Shown one piece after another: positions 22,033-30,637 of a stretch of DNA of 34,924 nucleotides. Numbering within the stretch: position 1 is the stretch's first letter; the number at the start of each line of letters is the position of its first letter. The position numbers were made by a program, and so were the translations under genes. The notes under the pieces are model-generated. The model was not told where the DNA came from. It ran no database searches and worked only from the letters and a program-made list of their open reading frames with translations. The stretch lies in assembly GCA_026002045.1 (NCBI GenBank), contig BOAV01000019.1:1-34924 (forward strand), read 5' to 3'. The stretch is from Spirochaetia bacterium (lineage in GTDB: Bacteria > Spirochaetota > Spirochaetia > Treponematales > Breznakiellaceae).

Positions 22033-22506
22033 ATGTTCCTGCGTGAAGTATTTCCGGCGGCTCTCATCAAAATTGGTTTAGAGGCGGAAGATAAAGAAGA
22101 AGCCTTTGAAGAAATGGTGGATCATTTCTGTCAGGTAAAAAAGATCAACGCCCGGCAGGAGATCCTCGAAGCCCTGCGGGAGCGGGAAGCCAAGATGTCC
22201 ACCGGGATTCACAAGGGGATCGCTGTCCCCCACGGCAAGACCACCGCCGTGGACGAGGTCTTTGGGGTGCTGGGAATCTCCCGCAAGGGGATCGATTACG
22301 ATGCCCTGGACGGGGAACCGGTGTACATCCTCTTTATGATAGTGGCGCCCCCTGAGGATTCGGAAAAACACCTCCGCGTCCTCAAACGCATGGCGGAATT
22401 GCTGGAAAATCCCCAATTTTACATGGAACTCCTCCCCCAAAAGGATACTCAGGGCGCGTACCAGGTTATCTGCAAGTATGAGGATCTTTTCCTTAACAAG
22501 GATTAG
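22033..22506 (+). CDS. ptsN: PTS EIIA domain protein (PtsN/fructose-type)
   Basis: A 157-residue single-domain EIIA of the mannitol/fructose/nitrogen group. The phosphorylated histidine is H67 in GIAVPHGKT, and AREREAKMSTGI plus FMIVAPPEDSEKHL match the family. No EIIB or EIIC domain or transporter gene is adjacent, so a regulatory, PtsN-like role is more likely than sugar uptake. Its place directly before the V-ATPase subunits, eleven bases from subunit G/H, suggests co-expression. The gene symbol is a best fit, not proven orthology. GGGAGG lies nine bases ahead of the ATG. Confidence 0.85.
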   Translation: MFLREVFPAALIKIGLEAEDKEEAFEEMVDHFCQVKKINARQEILEALREREAKMSTGIHKGIAVPHGKTTAVDEVFGVLGISRKGIDYDALDGEPVYILFMIVAPPEDSEKHLRVLKRMAELLENPQFYMELLPQKDTQGAYQVICKYEDLFLNKD

Positions 22507-22517
22507 GGTGGGGTATT

Positions 22518-22904
22518 ATGGCTGAAGTTAATACCGTCCCCGCCGGGACCGCGCGAGGGGAAGGGATTGCGGCGCAGGGGATTGCGGAACTTGAGGGGGC
22601 CGACCGGCAGGTGCTGGGGCATCTCCTTCAAATTGAGGCCGAAGCCGCCGCCCTGGTGGACGACGCCCAGGCCGAAGCGGACCGCCGTATTGCCGAGGGT
22701 GAACGGCAGAACCGCTCCCGCTATGACGAGCAGTACGGTAAGGAAGCGGCGGAACTTGAACAGGAATATGAAAAAGCGACGGCCGCAGTGAAAGCGGACT
22801 ATCAGAATCAGATTGAATCCTACCGGAAAAGCCTGGACGCCATCACGGTGGACCGGGATCGTTTCAACGTCCTGATGGACGATTTCCTGGGAAAGGGGCG
22901 ATAG
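22518..22904 (+). CDS. V/A-type ATPase peripheral stalk subunit G/H
   Basis: A 128-residue, highly charged helical protein (IEAEAAALVDDAQAEADRRIAEGERQNRSRYDEQYGKEAAELE and onward) typical of the stalk subunit that pairs with subunit E to hold the A3B3 head. Sequence divergence is normal for this subunit, so identification rests on coiled-coil character and position at the head of the V-ATPase cluster. The stop is followed after one base by the subunit C start. Confidence 0.75.
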   Translation: MAEVNTVPAGTARGEGIAAQGIAELEGADRQVLGHLLQIEAEAAALVDDAQAEADRRIAEGERQNRSRYDEQYGKEAAELEQEYEKATAAVKADYQNQIESYRKSLDAITVDRDRFNVLMDDFLGKGR

Positions 22905-22905
22905 G

Positions 22906-23934
22906 ATGCCGGGTGCGGGGGAACGGGCTTACGTTTATGCCAAGGCCTGCGGGATTGTCGGTAAATCCTTCGTGGGAAAGCGGATTTCTTCCCTTGGGGG
23001 CGTCAGTCGGCTTTCCGGCCTTGACCGGCTGGTCTTCCCCCTTTCCGGCAGGGAACTCCCCGAGCGGGAGCTGCTCCCGGACCTTGAAAAACGGATCACC
23101 GGCCGCTCAGTACAGCAGATCCTTACCATTGTTTCTTCCTTTTCCTCTCCCCCGGAACTTCTGATTCGTCTTCTGCGGACCTACGAATACTCAGACCTTA
23201 AATCCAGCCTGAACGCCCTGGTCACCGGGGAGACAAAGCTTCCCGCCATTACGGACATCAAACCCTTTGGAACCGTCAATTTTGCAGCCTTTCCTGAGCT
23301 CATCTCCATGCTTCGGGGTACTGAATTTGAATTCCTCCTAAAAAATAAGGATTTGAAACAGGGCGGGGATGCCATCGGGGCCCAAACCGAACTGGATCGC
23401 CATTTTTATACGAGTCTTTGGAAGGCCCTGCGCTCTCTGCCGGGGAAGGACCGTGTATCCGCGGAACGGATACTGACGGAGGAAATATCCCTCCGCAACA
23501 GTATTTGGGCCCTGCGGCTGCGGACTTACTACGGCATGAGCGCCGATGAGGCGGAAAAGCACCTGATGGACATCAGGGTAAAGAAGGGCCGGGGCTCAGA
23601 AGTTTCCCTGGCCGCCGATGCCCGTGTCTCCCTTTCCCTGCCCCTGGATACCCGTTCCGCCTGGGCCAGGTGGAAGCAGGCGCAGTTCCTGAACTCCGAA
23701 AGCCCGGGCCAGAGCTGGCAGGCGGACCCCCGGTATTTCCAAAACGCCGCCTCGGAACACCTCTACCGGCTGGCCCTGCATTCATTCCGGCGAAGCCCCT
23801 TTTCCATGGATGTTGCCTTCTGCTTTATCAAACTGAAACAATTTGAAGAGGACCTCCTTACCAGCGTTGCCGAAGGTTTGGGGCTGGGGATGTCCAGTCA
23901 GGATGTACTTGCCCTCCTGGAGGTAGAATTATGA
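22906..23934 (+). CDS. V/A-type ATPase subunit C (AC39/d family)
   Basis: A 342-residue helical protein that forms the funnel joining the central stalk to the membrane rotor. The N-terminus (YVYAKACGIVGKSFVGKRISSL) and C-terminal FCFIKLKQFEEDLLTSVAEGLGLG segment match the V0D/AC39 family, in which the C-terminal helix reads IKxxExxNLR-like. Length is normal. It overlaps subunit I by four bases, suggesting translational coupling. Confidence 0.85.
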   Translation: MPGAGERAYVYAKACGIVGKSFVGKRISSLGGVSRLSGLDRLVFPLSGRELPERELLPDLEKRITGRSVQQILTIVSSFSSPPELLIRLLRTYEYSDLKSSLNALVTGETKLPAITDIKPFGTVNFAAFPELISMLRGTEFEFLLKNKDLKQGGDAIGAQTELDRHFYTSLWKALRSLPGKDRVSAERILTEEISLRNSIWALRLRTYYGMSADEAEKHLMDIRVKKGRGSEVSLAADARVSLSLPLDTRSAWARWKQAQFLNSESPGQSWQADPRYFQNAASEHLYRLALHSFRRSPFSMDVAFCFIKLKQFEEDLLTSVAEGLGLGMSSQDVLALLEVEL

Positions 23935-26102
23935 TTCGTCCCCAAAAGATGAAGCATATTGAGCTTACGGTCCTGAGCCGGGATGTGGACAAGGTTATCG
24001 AATATCTGGGCCGCCGGGGGATCATGCACTTTTCCGAGGAATCCGCGGTTGATCCCGGACAAGCTCCCCAAGGTTCAGCTTTTGTCCGGACGGGTTCTGA
24101 GGATGGCGGTAATCGCATTGCCCTTCGCGGCGGCGCCCCCGAACCGGTGGATAGTTTCGACGTATGGGGGCCCGCCGGGGTCGCAAATGTCCCGGTAGTT
24201 ACCGCCCACACACTGGACGAGGCCGCCTATCAGCATATCCAGGAAAATCTGGAAAAGATCCGCTCCGCCGCCGCTTTTTTGGGGCTTGAACTGCAATCCG
24301 AGCCTGATGAGGCCAGTGTCCTGCCATCCGAAGCTGAGGAAGATTTAATCGACAGGCTCAGCGATACGGCGGCGAATTTATCGGTCCGGGAAAATGAGGC
24401 GGCTCAGGAAAAGCGGAAGGTCGAAGAAACCCTGAACGAAGCCCGGGCCTTTGCCAACCTGAACGCCCCCTTTGCCGATCTGGATCAGCTCTCCTACCTC
24501 ACCCTCCGGGTGGGGCGCATGGAAAACAAAAAGCAGGCCCTGCTCCGGGAAAACCTGGGGGATCGGGCGGTGATCATCCCCCTTGGGGATGGGGGGGACC
24601 GCATCCTGGCGGCGGCGTCCCGGAAGGGCCGTTTCGCCCTGGATTCGGAACTGAAAAGGCTGGGCTTCAGTCCCATCGCCATCCCCGAAGGCTTCAAGGG
24701 AATACCCGATGAACTCCTTGCGGGGCTGGAAGAACGGCTCAAGGCAGCGGCGGCGGAGCTGGATGTGGTACAGCGTGAGAAGTCTGCGCTCAGGGATGCC
24801 GCAGCTTCCAGCCTCCGGGATCTTACTTCTTCTTATCTGATGGCCGCCATTGTGGAACAGCTCAAGGGCAAACTGGTCGCCACCCGGAGCATCTACCTCC
24901 TTTCCGGATGGATTCCCGCGGACGCGGTGATAGGTCTTGCGGCGGATATGGAAAAGCTCACCGGGGGCCGGGTGGCTATCAGGACCTTCAACCCCGAAGA
25001 AATGCGGGAAGTGGCGGAGGGAAAGGAAAAGGTTCCGGTCTCCCTTAAACACGGGGCCTTTGTAAAGGGCTTTGAAGGGGTGGTCTTTTCCTACGGCGCT
25101 CCCCTCTACGGCACCATCGATCCCACCCCCTTTGTGGCGGTCTTCTTCACCATCCTTTTCGGGATCATGTTCGGGGATGTGGGCCAGGGTCTGGTCCTTC
25201 TGCTTGCGGGTCTCCTGACAAGCAAGCGGGGGCTCAAATCCATGGCGGGTTTCCGCTCTTATTCAACCCCCCTCATTGCGATTGGGATTTCGTCCACGGT
25301 GATGGGCTTTTTAAACGGTGAATTCTTTGCCAACGAGGAAATCCTGGTGGCCCCCACCCAGGCCGTACTCGGCTTCTTTATGAACATCTTCGGCATAGCC
25401 GGGGAGCCCCCGGAACGGATACTCCACCTGATGCCGGAAAAGGGCAATGTGATGAAGCTCTTTTACTTTTTCGGCTTTACCATTGCCGTGGGCATCATCC
25501 TCAATTCCATCGGCCTTGTCATGAACATCGTGAACAAGTGCATCACCAAGAAATATGAAGGGGCCTTCTTCTCCAAGACCGGCCTTGCGGGGCTCATCTT
25601 CTTCTGGTACGCCCTGTCTATCGCGGTTCGCCTTATTCTTGGGGGAAGTTTCGCCAATTTTGACCTTTTCGGCCTCATCCTCCCGGTGTTCTGCATCTTC
25701 TTTGGGCCGGTGATCTGGCGGCTCATCAGCAAGGAGCGGCCCATCCTTGCCGAGGGGCTCATGCCCTTCATCATGGAGGGCTTCGTCGAAATCCTGGAAA
25801 CCCTTTCAACCTATATCTCCAACACCGTCAGCTTCCTCCGGGTGGGGGCCTTTGCCCTGAGCCATGCGGTGCTTTCCTTTATCGTGTTTACCCTTTCGGA
25901 AATGGTTTCCGAAAATCCTGCGGGGCCGGTGTTTTCCCTGTTCATCATGGTTTTGGGGAACGCCGTGATTATTATTCTTGAGGGCATGATCGTGGCCATC
26001 CAGGTGGTCCGTTTGCAATATTACGAATTTTTCAGCAAATTCTTTACCGAAACGGGGGTGCCCTTTGTGCCCTTCCGCTTCCGTAAAGGAGTGAAAGAAT
26101 AA
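23931..26102 (+). CDS. atpI: V/A-type ATPase subunit I (a subunit, stator and ion half-channels)
   Basis: A 723-residue subunit with a cytoplasmic N-terminal half (about 1-370, alpha/beta domain and long coiled coils) and a C-terminal half of about seven or eight membrane helices. Conserved features are PTPFVAVFFTILFGIMFGDVGQGLVLLLAG (about 400-430), and LSTYISNTVSFLRVGAFALSHAVLSF, whose Arg (FLRVGAF) is the essential channel arginine. It supplies the ion half-channels against which the K ring turns. Length fits the family. It is 13 bases upstream of subunit K. Confidence 0.94.
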   Translation: MIRPQKMKHIELTVLSRDVDKVIEYLGRRGIMHFSEESAVDPGQAPQGSAFVRTGSEDGGNRIALRGGAPEPVDSFDVWGPAGVANVPVVTAHTLDEAAYQHIQENLEKIRSAAAFLGLELQSEPDEASVLPSEAEEDLIDRLSDTAANLSVRENEAAQEKRKVEETLNEARAFANLNAPFADLDQLSYLTLRVGRMENKKQALLRENLGDRAVIIPLGDGGDRILAAASRKGRFALDSELKRLGFSPIAIPEGFKGIPDELLAGLEERLKAAAAELDVVQREKSALRDAAASSLRDLTSSYLMAAIVEQLKGKLVATRSIYLLSGWIPADAVIGLAADMEKLTGGRVAIRTFNPEEMREVAEGKEKVPVSLKHGAFVKGFEGVVFSYGAPLYGTIDPTPFVAVFFTILFGIMFGDVGQGLVLLLAGLLTSKRGLKSMAGFRSYSTPLIAIGISSTVMGFLNGEFFANEEILVAPTQAVLGFFMNIFGIAGEPPERILHLMPEKGNVMKLFYFFGFTIAVGIILNSIGLVMNIVNKCITKKYEGAFFSKTGLAGLIFFWYALSIAVRLILGGSFANFDLFGLILPVFCIFFGPVIWRLISKERPILAEGLMPFIMEGFVEILETLSTYISNTVSFLRVGAFALSHAVLSFIVFTLSEMVSENPAGPVFSLFIMVLGNAVIIILEGMIVAIQVVRLQYYEFFSKFFTETGVPFVPFRFRKGVKE

Positions 26103-26115
26103 TAAGGAGAAGGAT

Positions 26116-26418
26116 ATGAAGCGTGTTGTTATCTTATTGGTTCTGGCCTTGTTTGTGCTTGCTGTGCCGGTCTTTGCCCAGGAGGCAGGCGCCGAAGGCG
26201 CAGGGAGTACGGCGGTCTGGAAGTACTTTGCGGCTGCCCTGGCGGTGGGTATTTCCTGTATCGCAGGCGGTATCGCCGTTGGGCAGATTGGGGCTGCGGC
26301 CATGGGGGCCATGAGCGAGAACCCGGAACTTTCCGGTAAGGCCCTGCCCTATGCCGGTTTGGCCGAAGGTATCTGTCTCTGGGGCTTCCTGGTGGCCCTG
26401 CTTATCCTGATCCTGTAA
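26116..26418 (+). CDS. atpK: V/A-type ATPase rotor subunit K with signal sequence and single hairpin
   Basis: A 100-residue proteolipid. Residues 1-21 look like a cleavable signal (LFVLAVPVFAQ). The mature part has two membrane helices, about 37-67 and 76-100, so one hairpin rather than the four helices of many V-type c subunits. The carboxylate is E84 in GLAEGICLWG, and Q57 (AVGQIGAA) sits where rotor rings often carry a ligand residue. The Ser/Thr next to Glu seen in sodium rotors is absent, which leans toward protons, but ion choice cannot be decided from sequence. AAGGAGAAGG precedes the ATG. Confidence 0.88.
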   Translation: MKRVVILLVLALFVLAVPVFAQEAGAEGAGSTAVWKYFAAALAVGISCIAGGIAVGQIGAAAMGAMSENPELSGKALPYAGLAEGICLWGFLVALLILIL

Positions 26419-26434
26419 AACCAAAGGTTTTTTC

Positions 26435-26785
26435 GTGGATTATTTCTTTATCGGGGACCCGGAACTGCTTACCGCCTTCCGTTTTGTGGGGATAGGCGGC
26501 GTTCCCGTGGGGGATGCCGATGAGGCCAGGGCGGCCTTTCTGCGGATCACCCGGGGCTGGGACGAAACAGCCGGGGCCGTGCTCCCCGGAGCCATGGGCA
26601 CCGAGGGCTGCCGGGTTCTGATCATCACCGAAGAAGTGGCGGACTGGCTGGGGGATCTCCTGATTGACTGGCAGCTTGCCGATCAGTATCCCCTGGTGGT
26701 GGAGATCCCCGGCATCCTGGGCCGGCTTGAGGGCCGCAAAACCCTGGTGGATTCCATCCGGGAAGCCATCGGCATTCACGTATAG
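26435..26785 (+). CDS. V/A-type ATPase subunit F
   Basis: A 116-residue alpha/beta protein of the central stalk. YFFIGDPELLTAFRFVGIGG and VLIITEEVADWL, followed by YPLVVEIPG, are the usual strands of this family. The GTG start at 26435 is the only one that gives a full N-terminal strand; AAAGG lies about nine bases upstream. It binds subunit D in the family, so its presence without D in this cluster is notable. Confidence 0.88.
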   Translation: MDYFFIGDPELLTAFRFVGIGGVPVGDADEARAAFLRITRGWDETAGAVLPGAMGTEGCRVLIITEEVADWLGDLLIDWQLADQYPLVVEIPGILGRLEGRKTLVDSIREAIGIHV

Positions 26786-26793
26786 AGGACAAA

Positions 26794-27438
26794 ATGGAAG
26801 AATTGCAGTCAACCGAGGTGCTGGATCGTGAGATCCTGGAGGACGCCCGGAAAAAAGCCTACCGGATTCTCAAAACCGCCGATGACACGGTAAAGTCCAA
26901 CGCCGCCGTCTGGGACAAAAAGGCCCAGGACGCGGTTGCGGAACTGAAACAGCGCTATGCCGAACGGGGCAAGCGGCTGGGGGAGGAGATCATGGCCCGG
27001 CTGCCCCTGGACAAGCGGCGCACCGAGTCTGAAAAGATCGAAGCCCTCCTCCGGGGCGCGGTGGATAACTGGTATGCCGGACTTGGCCAAGACCGGGTTC
27101 TTTCCATTCTTGAAAAAGAACTGCGGAAGCGCCTTGATGACTGTCTTGAATTCAACCCGGCTGGTTTCCGGGTCGTTTTTCATAACCTTGAGGCCAAAGA
27201 AGGGGAGGCCCTGCTTAAAAAAGTCCTGCCCCAGGGCAAATGGGACAGCGATGCCGCCCCTGCCGATGGGGCGAATAAGTACCCCGAAATCGTTATTGAT
27301 TCCAAAACCGTGAAGATCACCTCATCAATACAGATGGTGACAGGCACCCTTCTTGGGGATTACCGCTCGGAGCTTACCGAGGCCCTCATCGGGTCAGCTT
27401 TCAGCGATGGCAATATCTCCATAGGAGGCCCTGCATGA
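26794..27438 (+). CDS. atpE: V/A-type ATPase subunit E (peripheral stalk)
   Basis: A 214-residue stalk protein. Residues 1-100 form a charged helix (EILEDARKKAYRILKTADDTVKSN...) that pairs with subunit G/H; the C-terminal globular part (about 110-205) contains VIDSKTVKITSSIQMVTGTLLGDYRSELTEALIGSAF. Sequence and position just before the catalytic subunit fit the family. The stop overlaps the A-subunit ATG by four bases. Confidence 0.85.
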   Translation: MEELQSTEVLDREILEDARKKAYRILKTADDTVKSNAAVWDKKAQDAVAELKQRYAERGKRLGEEIMARLPLDKRRTESEKIEALLRGAVDNWYAGLGQDRVLSILEKELRKRLDDCLEFNPAGFRVVFHNLEAKEGEALLKKVLPQGKWDSDAAPADGANKYPEIVIDSKTVKITSSIQMVTGTLLGDYRSELTEALIGSAFSDGNISIGGPA

Positions 27439-29234
27439 GCGGCATGATCGAGGGGAAGGTTAAGCGTATATCAGGCCCCATCATCCGCGCGGAGGGACTC
27501 GGCGGGGCCGGGCTCTTTGACGTGGTGGAAGTGGGGGAGAAGCGGATCATCGGGGAGATTGTCCGCCTTGAGAAGGCGGAAGCGGTGATCCAGGTTTACG
27601 AGGACGACACGGGGCTCCAGGTTGGGGCCCTTGCGGCGTCCACCGGGCGGCCCCTTTCGGCGAAGCTCGGTCCCGGCCTCATGGGGACCATCTACGATGG
27701 GATTCAGCGGCCCCTGGAATTCCTCTTTAAGCAGAGCGGGGCCTTTATGGACCCCGGCGCGCGGGGGGAACCCCTGGATTCATCAAAATTGTGGAAATTT
27801 GTGCCCGACCCTGATTTGGCCGCCAAAATCGCCGCGGGCGAAAAGGTGGAAGCAAAGCCGGGGATGGTTTTGGGCAGCGTAAAAGAGACTGAAAGTATCA
27901 CCTGCAAGATCATGGTTCCCCCCAACACCAAAGGCGGGACCATCACCTTCCTTGCGGGGGAGGGTGACCTGAACTGTGATGCCATTGCCGCCAAGACCAG
28001 CCGGGGTGAAGATATCAGCCTGGCCCAGTGGTGGCCGGTGCGTATCCCCCGGCCCGGCGCGGAGCGGCTTTCACCGGATCAGCCATTGGTTACCGGGGAG
28101 CGGGTCATCGACGTGTTTTTCCCCCTCTCCAAGGGTGGCACCGCCGCTATCCCCGGCGGTTTCGGCACCGGGAAGACCATGACCCAGCACGCCATCGCCA
28201 AGTGGTGCGATGCGGACGTGATCATCTACATCGGCTGCGGGGAGCGGGGCAACGAAATGACCGACGTGCTCACCGAATTCCCTGAACTCCAGGACCCCCG
28301 CACGGGCCGCTCCCTGATGGAGCGGACCATCCTTATCGCCAACACCTCAAACATGCCCGTAGCGGCCCGTGAAGTTTCGATTTACACCGGGGTGACCCTG
28401 GCGGAATTCTACCGGGACATGGGCTACCATGTGGCGATCATGGCGGACTCCACCAGCCGCTGGGCGGAGGCCCTGCGGGAACTTTCCGGCCGCATGGAAG
28501 AAATGCCCGCCGAGGAAGGGTTCCCCGCCTACCTCCCCACCCGGCTTGCGGAGTTCTACGAACGGGCCGGTCGGGTCCGCACCCTTTCCGGCTTCGAGGG
28601 CTCGGTTTCCATCATCGGGGCGGTGTCCCCTCCGGGCGGCGACTTTTCCGAGCCGGTCACCCAGCACACCAAGCGTTTCATCCGCTGCTTCTGGGCTCTG
28701 GACCGGGACCTGGCAAACGCCCGGCATTACCCGGCTATCAGCTGGATCGATTCCTACTCGGAATACGCTACGGAAGTGCAGCCTTGGTGGGAAAAGGTAA
28801 ACCCCCAGTGGGCAACATCCCGCCAGCAGGCCCTGGACCTCCTCAAGCGGGAACAGCGGCTCGCGGAAATCGTCCGCCTTATCGGCCCCGACGCCCTCCC
28901 GGACGATCAGCGGCTGGTACTTATTGTCGCCGAGATACTCAAGGACGGCTTCCTTCAGCAGAATTCTTTTGACGATGTTGATATGTACTGCGTCCCCGCC
29001 AAACAGGTGCGGCTCCTGGAACTGATCATGAACTTTTTCGATAGGGCTGAACTCTGTATCAAACTGGGGGCGCCCCTCACAAAAATTACCTCCCTGCCAA
29101 TTCGGGAGCGGCTTGCCCGGCTCAAGAGTTCGGTCAAAAATGATGAGCTTGGCGGCTTAGAGGATTTTGAGGGTGAGATGCGGACATCCATGGAAGAGCT
29201 TGAGCGGAGTTACCGCAGCAAGGAAATGCTATGA
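27435..29234 (+). CDS. atpA: V/A-type ATPase catalytic subunit A
   Basis: A 599-residue catalytic subunit. The N-terminal barrel, the non-homologous bulge (about 115-190) and the nucleotide domain are in order. Walker A is GGFGTGKT at 241-248 (most family members have GPFGAGKT), and GCGERGNEMTDVL, MADSTSRWAEALRE and the catalytic Glu region EMPAEEGFPAYLPTRLAEFYERAG are present. Conserved SPPGGDFSEPVTQ and WALDRDLANARHYPAI confirm the A type. No inactivating change was seen. It is coupled to subunit B by a four-base overlap. Confidence 0.96.
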   Translation: MSGMIEGKVKRISGPIIRAEGLGGAGLFDVVEVGEKRIIGEIVRLEKAEAVIQVYEDDTGLQVGALAASTGRPLSAKLGPGLMGTIYDGIQRPLEFLFKQSGAFMDPGARGEPLDSSKLWKFVPDPDLAAKIAAGEKVEAKPGMVLGSVKETESITCKIMVPPNTKGGTITFLAGEGDLNCDAIAAKTSRGEDISLAQWWPVRIPRPGAERLSPDQPLVTGERVIDVFFPLSKGGTAAIPGGFGTGKTMTQHAIAKWCDADVIIYIGCGERGNEMTDVLTEFPELQDPRTGRSLMERTILIANTSNMPVAAREVSIYTGVTLAEFYRDMGYHVAIMADSTSRWAEALRELSGRMEEMPAEEGFPAYLPTRLAEFYERAGRVRTLSGFEGSVSIIGAVSPPGGDFSEPVTQHTKRFIRCFWALDRDLANARHYPAISWIDSYSEYATEVQPWWEKVNPQWATSRQQALDLLKREQRLAEIVRLIGPDALPDDQRLVLIVAEILKDGFLQQNSFDDVDMYCVPAKQVRLLELIMNFFDRAELCIKLGAPLTKITSLPIRERLARLKSSVKNDELGGLEDFEGEMRTSMEELERSYRSKEML

Positions 29235-30637
29235 AGGGAATCGAATACCGGGGTTTAGACCGGATAGAAGGGCCCGTGGTGATCACCAGCCGGAGCCGGA
29301 ACGTGGGCTTTAACGAAGTGGTGGCGGTCTATGACCGGGAGGAGGGCCGTCGGCTGGGCCGGGTGGTGGACATGAGCGAAGACTGGACCGCCATCCAGCT
29401 TTTTGGCAGCAGCACCGGCCTTTCCGCCGCAGACGCCCGTGTGGAATTTCTGGAAAAGCCCATGGAACTGCGGGTTGGTCCGGGGCTCCTGGGCCGCATC
29501 TTCAACGGCCTGGGGGAACCCATCGACGGCTACGGGGATATCTTCTCCTCCACCAGCCTTGACGTGAATGGCCTCCCCATCAATCCCTACGCCCGGACCT
29601 ATCCCCGTGACTTTATCCAGACCGGCATCTCCGCCATCGACGGCATGAACACCCTGATCCGGGGGCAGAAGCTCCCGATATTTTCCGGGAACGGCCTGCC
29701 CCACAACCACCTCGCCGCCCAGATCGTCCGGCAGGCGAAGATCATCTCCTCCGATGAGCCTTTCGTGGTGGTCTTCTGCGCTATGGGGGTCAAGTACGAT
29801 GTGGCCCGCTACTTCCTGGACGACTTTGAACGCACCGGAGTGCTTGCAAACGTGGTGGTCTTTCTGTCGCTGGCGGACGCCCCCAGCCTGGAACGGCTCG
29901 TGGCCCCCAAGTGCGCCCTCACCGCCGCCGAGTACTTGGCCTACGAAAAAAACATGCACGTCCTTGTCGTCATGACCGACATGACCAACTACTGCGAAGC
30001 CCTGCGGGAAGTTTCCTCGATCCGGGGGGAAGTCCCCAGCCGCAAGGGTTACCCCGGCTACCTCTATTCCGATTTGGCCAGCCTCTACGAACGGGCAGGC
30101 AAAATCTCCGGCTCCTCGGGCTCCATCACCCAAATTCCGATCCTCACCATGCCCAACGACGACATCAGCCACCCTATCCCGGACCTTTCAGGCTACATTA
30201 CCGAGGGCCAGATCGTCCTTGACCGGGAGCTTACCCAGCGCGGGGTCTATCCGCCCGTGGCCGGCCTCCCCAGCCTTTCCCGGCTCATGAAGGACGGCAT
30301 CGGCCCCGGCATGACCCGTGAAGACCACAAGGACGTTTCCAGCCAGCTCTTTGCCGCCTATTCCAAAGTCAAGCAGGTCCGCAACCTCGCCTCGATCATC
30401 GGTGAGGAGGAACTTTCCGAGGCGGACAAACGGTACTTAAAATTCGGCGAGAAGTTTGAGCAGATCTTCCTGACCCAAAGTGAATTTGAAAACCGCGACA
30501 TCGGCCGTACCCTGGACTTGGGCTGGGAGGTGCTCACCGAGATACCGCGGGATGAACTTTTGCGGATCAAGCAGGAGCTGATTGAGAAGTACCTCGACCC
30601 GATATTGGCGAGACAGAAGGGGGAGGTGTTACCATGA
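29231..30637 (+). CDS. atpB: V/A-type ATPase regulatory subunit B
   Basis: A 468-residue non-catalytic nucleotide-binding subunit. Characteristic segments include YPRDFIQTGISAIDGMNTLIRGQKLPIFSGNGLPHN (a degenerate P-loop, as normal in B), VVVFCAMGVKYDVARYFLDDFERTG, TDMTNYCEALREVSSIRGEVPSRKGYPGYLYSDLASLYERAGK and SLSRLMKDGIGPGMTREDHKDVSSQL. The C-terminus ends KGEVLP, and its stop codon overlaps the next ATG (ATGA). In related operons this overlap leads into subunit D, but here it leads into an unrelated gene. Confidence 0.96.
   Translation: MKGIEYRGLDRIEGPVVITSRSRNVGFNEVVAVYDREEGRRLGRVVDMSEDWTAIQLFGSSTGLSAADARVEFLEKPMELRVGPGLLGRIFNGLGEPIDGYGDIFSSTSLDVNGLPINPYARTYPRDFIQTGISAIDGMNTLIRGQKLPIFSGNGLPHNHLAAQIVRQAKIISSDEPFVVVFCAMGVKYDVARYFLDDFERTGVLANVVVFLSLADAPSLERLVAPKCALTAAEYLAYEKNMHVLVVMTDMTNYCEALREVSSIRGEVPSRKGYPGYLYSDLASLYERAGKISGSSGSITQIPILTMPNDDISHPIPDLSGYITEGQIVLDRELTQRGVYPPVAGLPSLSRLMKDGIGPGMTREDHKDVSSQLFAAYSKVKQVRNLASIIGEEELSEADKRYLKFGEKFEQIFLTQSEFENRDIGRTLDLGWEVLTEIPRDELLRIKQELIEKYLDPILARQKGEVLP

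Noticed and set aside
29255..30172. A 305-codon minus-strand frame inside atpB
   Set aside because: Antisense of a clearly conserved gene in GC-rich sequence, with no start signal or recognisable domain.
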